Source: Prostheceraeus crozeri
Taxonomy: Eukaryota > Platyhelminthes > Polycladida > Euryleptidae
Length of the DNA stretch: 64,000 nt
Reading direction: 5' to 3'
Assembly (NCBI GenBank): GCA_907163375.1
Contig: CAJQUW010001414.1
Span: 1-64,000, forward strand
Shown: positions 57,884 to 64,000 of the stretch, one piece after another
How positions within the stretch are numbered: position 1 is the stretch's first letter
How the letters are laid out: every line of letters starts with the position of its first letter
The notes under the pieces: model-generated
Database searches by the model: none
Seen by the model: only the letters and a program-made list of their open reading frames with translations
Told to the model about the DNA's origin: nothing
Made by a program: the position numbers and the translations under genes

Positions 57884-58207
57884 TCAGTGCGCCTTAAGTC
57901 GTCCGTTGCTCTCAGCAATGTGGTGTGTTGAGTTGGCACTCGGCTCTGGAATGCTCTTCATTAAGAGACCTAGATTGGTAGAGAGAGGCAACTCGGCGAA
58001 GGAGGCGTGACAGTCTTTGGAAGGCGCGCAGGCAGGGTAGAAACGGTCGAAGAAGATAGCCAGGCGCGAGTACAGAAAGGTAATTATCTTGCCGAAGATG
58101 AGTATGAGCGCCGTTTGGTGCCCCACCGCAAACACGCGGTACCATCGGCCATGGAATGGGTCAGAAATTGCAGGACACAGCATGTTATCCAAATTCACCA
58201 TGGTCCA
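57884..58207 (-). CDS. TMEM164: TMEM164 homologue, last coding exon
   Basis: The exon starts after the acceptor TTTACTTGCAG (phase 0) and reads [40 protein letters not shown] and [13 protein letters not shown]. This matches the C-terminal part of TMEM164 ([29 protein letters not shown], then the last membrane helix). TMEM164 is a multi-pass membrane protein reported to act as an acyltransferase that makes polyunsaturated ether phospholipids. After the last helix this protein carries about 45 further residues ([16 protein letters not shown] ... SNGRLKAH), longer than the short basic vertebrate tail. Preceding exons were not found up to 64000, so the upstream intron exceeds 5.7 kb. The family assignment rests on memory of the vertebrate sequence, but the match is long. 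Confidence 0.85.
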   Translation of the reverse strand, partial: WTMVNLDNMLCPAISDPFHGRWYRVFAVGHQTALILIFGKIITFLYSRLAIFFDRFYPACAPSKDCHASFAELPLSTNLGLLMKSIPEPSANSTHHIAESNGRLKAH

Positions 58208-58630
58208 CTGCAAGTAAAGGAAACGGCGTCAATTATACAAGATGAGATGAGTCATTCTTTCACAATTGTACTGATGTACTGTTAGTAGTCTCATTTGCGC
58301 AGATACTACATACCAACCTGAACATTGTACATGCGTAAATATGTCCTTAGCCATCGATATTCAGTTTAAATTGGGTACGATTCACAACCATTAGTCAATT
58401 GAAGTGGCATGACAAGCCAAAGAATCGATGAATGAGGATTGACTGAAGGCACACTGACGGTCATGCTTTATCCAACAGTGCACGGTGTGATCACATTTCA
58501 TTTTGCATCCACGCACTGTTTACATTGCAATTAGTATGTTATAAGTGATCTGGATTATCGACATTTTCATCATTATTTTTATTTTCAGCTTCATTCTCAG
58601 CATATGAAGACTCGTCACCTCAAAAAATGA

Positions 58631-58803
58631 TGGTTTAACGTCACTACTACTCTTTACTGGAGGCTTGGACGGTGCTGACAAAGTCAGACTTTAATCTGGA
58701 GCGTTGACAGGATGCCCTTCCCGCCGACTTCCCATGACACCTTCGGGGCTCGAACCTTGAACCAAGAGATCACTAAGCAAAGCACTTCACCACTGCGCCA
58801 CAC
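58631..58803 (-). repeat. tRNA-derived SINE family S2, copy c
   Basis: On the - strand: TGGCGCAGTGGTGAAGTGC (A-box region), GGTTCGAGCCCCGAAGGTG (consensus B box GGTTCGAGCCC), then GTCATGGGAAGTCGGCGGGA, GGGCATCCTGTCAACGC, GTCAGCACCGTCCAAGC, ending GTGACGTTAAACCA. It is full-length relative to copy b. Confidence 0.85.
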
Positions 58804-59025
58804 AGACTACTAATTTCTTACAATGAAAAATAATCTTACTCGATTTCGAACTGCAGGCATAATGCGCAAGGCCGCAGACACACACGATGAGGCACAAGCC
58901 GCAAATAGAATTCCAACACTTAAGTTTCAATGAGAGATGGCATATAGAATAGGCCACAAGCTATAAACCACCTTTGCACACACGGTAAGCCAAAAACTGC
59001 AATTTTTCTTTGGAAATCATTGATT

Positions 59026-59473
59026 GATGATATCATCATTTTAAACTTTATTACCTCATTTACTGGCAAAGAAACAATAGAAATTTTAGAAATAATACAA
59101 AAATGTTTGGCAAACTTCACGCCCTCTTCAATGTTAGATGTTAGAGTGAATGATAAAGATAAAATTACAAAATTTGATGATAGTCACAGAACTTGATGGA
59201 AAGCAATGCATCAAAAATGATTTCTACAAAAGCTCAATAAAATGCACTATCAAAATATACAATGATAAAAAGTATTATCATAGATAGTAGGACTTCATTG
59301 ATCCTACATCACTCTAACATCTGATGACATTGAAGAGGGCGTGAATTGTTGTCTCGTTTGTATAGTTTGTCAGTAAATGAGGTAATGAAGTTTAAAATGA
59401 AACATTTATTTTGGATAGGTTATCCCTCTTGGCACGAAATGAGAGAAATTTCGCATTTCATGGATGATATCAT
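59026..59473. mobile_element. foldback/MITE with about 100-bp arms
   Basis: Arms 59038-59152 and 59308-59404 are inverted. Shared words are TTTTAAACTT, ATTACCTCATTTACTG, TTCACGCCCTCTTCAATGT and AGATGTTAGAGTGA. The palindrome GATGATATCATC lies just outside the left arm and again near 59463, and may mark the outer limits. No coding content. Confidence 0.6.
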
Positions 59474-60671
59474 CGCTTGTTGACATTTTCGTGTTTAGTT
59501 TTATAGTAGTCAAGTTTCATATAGGTAGATGATACACACAGCATATAATCGTGATGATTTCCTGTAACGAGCACGCTGGATCCTTCTGTGCTATTTCACT
59601 GAAATAGACGACGGAAAGTCAAATCTGAGACACGAGCTTGAGTGCACCCAATTTTTGTTAGCAAATTAGAAAGTTTCATCTATTTTCTTCATCTACCTGT
59701 ATGTGTTATCTGTCATGAGAAATAAACATTCTGTCAAATGACAATAAAACTTGTCTTGTGGCTTATGAAAGATCGTGACGCGACTTGAGAGCGGTAGTTT
59801 ATCGTGTGTGCCTCCGGCCTAAGGTGACAGAGGGTGCGGTCCGTGCTAATAACCATCTCAGTTACAAATTAGAGTATGAATTAGTTGTATGATGTTCTCA
59901 TCGCAGGAATGTGCGTTTATCTCGGTGGTATTCGGCTAATTTGGTCACTCCAACGAGTTGAAAACGACGGTTTATCGCTTCCATTTGTTCCGTGCTAAAG
60001 GATAGAGAATCATTTAACTCCACAATTAAGACATATGAGACATAATATGGAGACATTTACTAAATAAATGAGTAACTTCCTGGCTATTCTTTCCGTCTAA
60101 GAGACTTCATATAAAATGATTGGAAGCAATGTGCTTAGCAATGGAATTAATAAGAATAAGAATAATGTGTATTTTCTTCTCAAATGAAAATCTAAATTAA
60201 CACTGCAACGAAGAAGACATTAAGATAATAAAGTTGTAAGTCACAGATCAATACTTGGCGTAATTCCGTCTGTAATGCACCGTTGGCAGCACAGAAAGGC
60301 AGTCACGACGTCTTTTTGTGAGTGAAAAAAGGACAAATAAACGCTGTCCGCCTTGGTAGTGAGGAAAAAAGTGTAGTGGATCTTGGACTCTCTTCAACAA
60401 ATTCAGATGTGCTTCGACTTTCAAAGTATGTACCCAAAGACCAGACACATTGACATAATTTTGAACATACTCTTTGCGTGCTTTTGAATCATGTTTACAA
60501 TATAATAATGATATGCGTTTTTATTTCCGGCATAAAAATCGCAGTGTAGAAGCAATACAAGGCAAATTAGTGAATCTATTAATACATTTACATGAACGCA
60601 TTTGAGTGAAAGAACACCAAATAAAGGAACGCAATAAAGAAAAACGCTCGATACCCGTACAGAAAAAATTG

Positions 60672-62448
60672 GTATGAATCATACTATGAAACATTCGTAT
60701 GAAACATAGTATGAAACAGACGTATGTAACATAGTATGAAACATACTATGGACATGTAACGCTCTGTCGGGCCATACACTGGCATACGTATGATTCATAC
60801 ATACTAGTTAACACAGTAAGAAAACTTTGTATGAAAGCAACCCTAAAAACATACTGAGACAATGAAAACATACCATGAAAAATCATAATAGGAAAGTAAA
60901 TAAATCAAAATAATTATAACACATATTTTTTCGGAAACTAATTGAATTATTTTATATTTTCATAAATAATCATTTTGATAGTATTTATATCTAAATGTTG
61001 TTGGTGTTACAAAATAACTTAATCATCCAAAACGCAAACTCAGGAATTAGTAACACTTTCATATTTAACTTTTAGATTAATCAAAAAAAAAATGGACTTT
61101 TCAAATTTTTACTATGACATTGTAGAGATACACATACACATGAGCACTTTCAAAGTAAACTCGTTTGAATAACTAATACTTTGAAAAAAAATAGCACACC
61201 GTTATTTTTATTAATTCGTTTAAACAAGAATAAAACCTGGCTCTTATATGCATGGTAATCGTGTATAATCAATTTCCTTATGAATATCAAAAAATGTAAA
61301 AAAATGCATGATAGGATCATGCAATTATAGAAGAGAAGGATCCAACTCGATGGAATTACTTTCATAAATGAATATACAAAATGAATCAATTAAGCATTAA
61401 AAATAAAACAAAAACGATGTTTTGGGGCATCATCAGTAGGTTTTCACTATCAATTTTTTCAAACACACGTTGAAATATTGTGGATAAACAGTGGAAGCTC
61501 ATAAAATATCATTAATGCATCAATAATCATAGGAAAACAATGAGCATATTTCATAATTACGTGGCATTAAGTACCATACGTAGATTGATAAAATCGTCTC
61601 AGATGAAATTTTCGTTTTTTGTAGCAAAAGACGTTAAGCATAAACAAACTGAAATCATGAACAATTATATATATATGAATGGAAGAATCAGTCATTATCA
61701 CAAGATCGTTATCTGCAAATAATGTCGTTAATTCTGCAAAAAATGTCAAATACATGATAGCAAAATATAATTATTTCCAGAGACCTGAGTTAAAAGTGGG
61801 TTGACCTGAGTTAAAAGTGTGTACGTCTTTCATCAGTGAAGTTGAACAGCATTCAAAAAGAACATATATGAAAACATTATTCCACGAAATTATATTGATA
61901 TCACTCAATAATTCTGTATAGATGACTGATAACACCAGCATCAATTCAGCATGGGTACAATCTTCGGGTTACGCATCAAACATCATAGTAAGAAAAAATT
62001 TGTCGTCATACACAACATAGATTACTACAGCACAATAACATTAGTAAGTGTGCATGACGGTATGAAATAAATAATCAATAAGATATATTTCCACATTAAT
62101 GTAAATACATACGAATGCGAAATTCATACTTATCATACTATGTTTTTCATACTAAGATAATGCATATTTATGCTTCATACAATTTTTATTCATAGTATGT
62201 TTTCATAGAATGTCAAATTTATGGTATGCGCAATCATATTTATGCCAAACTATGTTTTTCATATTATTTAAAACAAACGTATGCGCAATTCAATAATTTA
62301 TGCATACTATGTTTCATATTATGTTTTATACACACGTATGCATATTCATACTTGTTATTACAATGTTTCAAAAGTAAATGTTATTACATAACGAATGCGC
62401 TGTCAAACTAATTTTCATACCATTTCATACATATGGTATGCCTCATAA
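60672..62448. mobile_element. AT-rich element with inverted arrays of GTATGAAACATA
   Basis: The left 150 bases carry repeated variants of CATAGTATGAAACATA and ACGTATG in one orientation. From 62130 to 62448 the reverse-complement words (TATGTTTCATA, CATACTATG, GGTATGC) recur many times. The outermost words GGTATGAATCATACTATG and, inverted, GGCATACCATATGTATG suggest the ends. The centre (60900-62060) is AT-rich and non-coding. I read this as a non-autonomous DNA element with subterminal repeat arrays; ends and target duplication are not certain. Confidence 0.55.
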
Positions 62449-64000
62449 ATACTCCGAAGGTTCTCATGTTTCAAAACACTCTTCATAACTCTCAAGATGT
62501 ATTGTCTCTGAGAACTCCGAACTTGGAGAAATCGGAAATGTGGAGCACGAAAGATCTTTTAACCAAATGATGCCCAGAAGTCGGATAGATTCAACAATAT
62601 CCACTGGCAAACTAATCCGCTGACCCTGATCGGTAAATTGTTGTCATGTATCTTCTGTTAGTGGAATTCAATAAATTAGCTTAATTCCTAGGATTAGTAA
62701 AATCTTCACCTCTTAGAGGTCACGTACTGTATATCGCTCACATTCACAATTCTCATTTTCACGGAGAATTCGAGAGTATGAGCCTGTAATTTCATTAGTT
62801 AACGAGAAATCAATTTAGAAGAAAATATCAGCACAATAGGCAGCGCATTCTAACTCTGATAACAATTTCATTTCTCCTGAGGTAGCAGTACATTCATGCT
62901 GACTTTGTTGCCATTATGACCACTGGCAGTGAGAGGACATGAGGGTCAGAGCTGCTTAATTCACTCCCTTTGCCTATCAATAATTAATCTTAAATAAACG
63001 ACGAACTTGTCCGAATCTTTCACTATGACAGTCAGCGATGTAGTACCTAAACCCAACTTGACGAAATGCCGAGGAGATTCGACGAGAGATTTACTCACAG
63101 TCACGTGCAGAAGGAAAACTATTACTCCTGATATCTATAATCGGACAAGAGACAATTTAAAATGCATTGCAATTTACTCACAGGCTTGCAGCAAATTTTC
63201 CTTAGAGAGGAAATGAATAGGTGTGTTTTCTTTCCTTGCTCGAATTTCCAATGCATGTATTCGAACTGTAAATAACCTACGAAATAACAGCAAGATTGCC
63301 AGATCATCGTGACTAAAAGAACATTCCGACGGATGGCATCGATTCTCAATGCATTATATAATGAGTAAGTGAAGAATGAAAACATCAATGACATTGTTGA
63401 ACCATATAGAAGGATTACTTAGCATCGTAGGTCATGCAGCTTTACAAATCCTTAGAGCGCATGAACATTAACGTGAAATGCAACCTGAGACAACAACAGA
63501 AATTGAATATATAACAAGGCCTACTAAGACTTTTCAAGCATTCGTGAAATTTTTGAAGAACATCGATGTCATACATTTTCGCCTATTGACCACTCAAGAT
63601 TAGAAGTCTCTGGTCATGATATTATATCCACGATAATTAATCGCAATTATGCATTGAATAATGCAGCAGTGATGATTATTCTTACAACACCGCAGTCACG
63701 ACGGGAATTTCATTCAGTTATGGCAACAGTTCCATGCAACAACAGTCAGTGCTGTGCTTATAATACCACTACGTCTTATTCCCGAATGTCAAAAGGTTAA
63801 AAACCAAATTGGAACCAGTTCCTGGTTCTTTCCGTTGTAGACGCAGCCGCTGCTTCAGTTAGAGAACCAAGTCGCAACATAGCTTTGAAAACAACCGTAG
63901 TGGATCTGCCTTTCAGCTCTCTCATTCGAAACAACCTGGGCATTAGCCTGGTGATACAATCATGAAATTCTGCGATGTTTACCTATCCTCCGATCAGCAA

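Larger units (their letters stand above)
58208..64000 (-). other. presumed TMEM164 intron and upstream region
   Basis: It contains SINE S2 copy c, a foldback at 59026-59473 and an AT-rich element with GTATGAAACATA arrays at 60672-62448. The intervals 58210-58630, 58805-59025, 59480-60670 and 62450-64000 show no exon that I recognise. The frames 60248-60448 and 63122-63394 (-) lack TMEM164 similarity. Confidence 0.5.

Noticed and set aside
1-64000. LTR retroelement, endogenous virus or Polinton
   Set aside because: No long direct terminal repeats, capsid-like, integrase-like or envelope-like protein was recognised anywhere in the window.

Overview
The window is AT-rich, intron-bearing animal DNA from an invertebrate whose species I cannot name. 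Two host genes are certain from their proteins. One is the spindle-checkpoint WD-repeat protein BUB3, with three coding exons on the - strand between 9752 and 18252. The other is the last coding exon of a TMEM164 homologue on the - strand at 57884-58207, whose upstream exons must lie beyond 64000 or go unrecognised. A third, tentative gene on the + strand (4795-6355) is three phase-compatible exons that would encode the start of a secreted, cysteine-containing protein. No rRNA gene, CRISPR array, bacterial operon or recognisable virus-like or LTR element was found.

Most of the rest is transposon debris. There are five LINE fragments: RTE-like at 15799-17017 and 39439-40050, CR1/L2-like at 36930-37740, and two other reverse-transcriptase tails at 29590-30030 and 40230-40860. 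There are two Tc1 elements, one nearly intact at 49385-51196 and one internally deleted at 23898-25023. A mariner pseudogene lies at 18500-19083 and a hAT transposase tail at 43117-43779. Three non-autonomous hAT elements have exact 8-bp target duplications (8871-9622, 14185-14963, 48485-51905). A PIF/Harbinger-like element with TAA duplications lies at 52674-54360. Several MITE or foldback elements have long inverted arms, and there are at least three families of tRNA-derived repeats.

Layout: 1-4.8 kb holds no gene; 4.8-6.4 kb is the tentative secreted-protein gene; 6.4-9.7 kb is a chain of MITEs; 9.7-18.3 kb is BUB3 with a 7.4-kb intron carrying a hAT and a LINE; 18.3-25 kb is stacked DNA transposons; 25-48 kb is repeat-rich and gene-poor; 48.5-51.9 kb is a Tc1 nested in a hAT; 52.7-57.2 kb holds a Harbinger-like element and a large foldback; 57.6-64 kb is the 3' end of TMEM164 and its long upstream intron.

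The least explained item is a 2.4-kb element at 21440-23881. It has 14-bp terminal inverted repeats, seven copies of a 16-bp motif in both orientations, and a spliced frame ending in what looks like a Tudor/SH3-type fold. No functional link between BUB3, TMEM164 and the tentative gene can be inferred.
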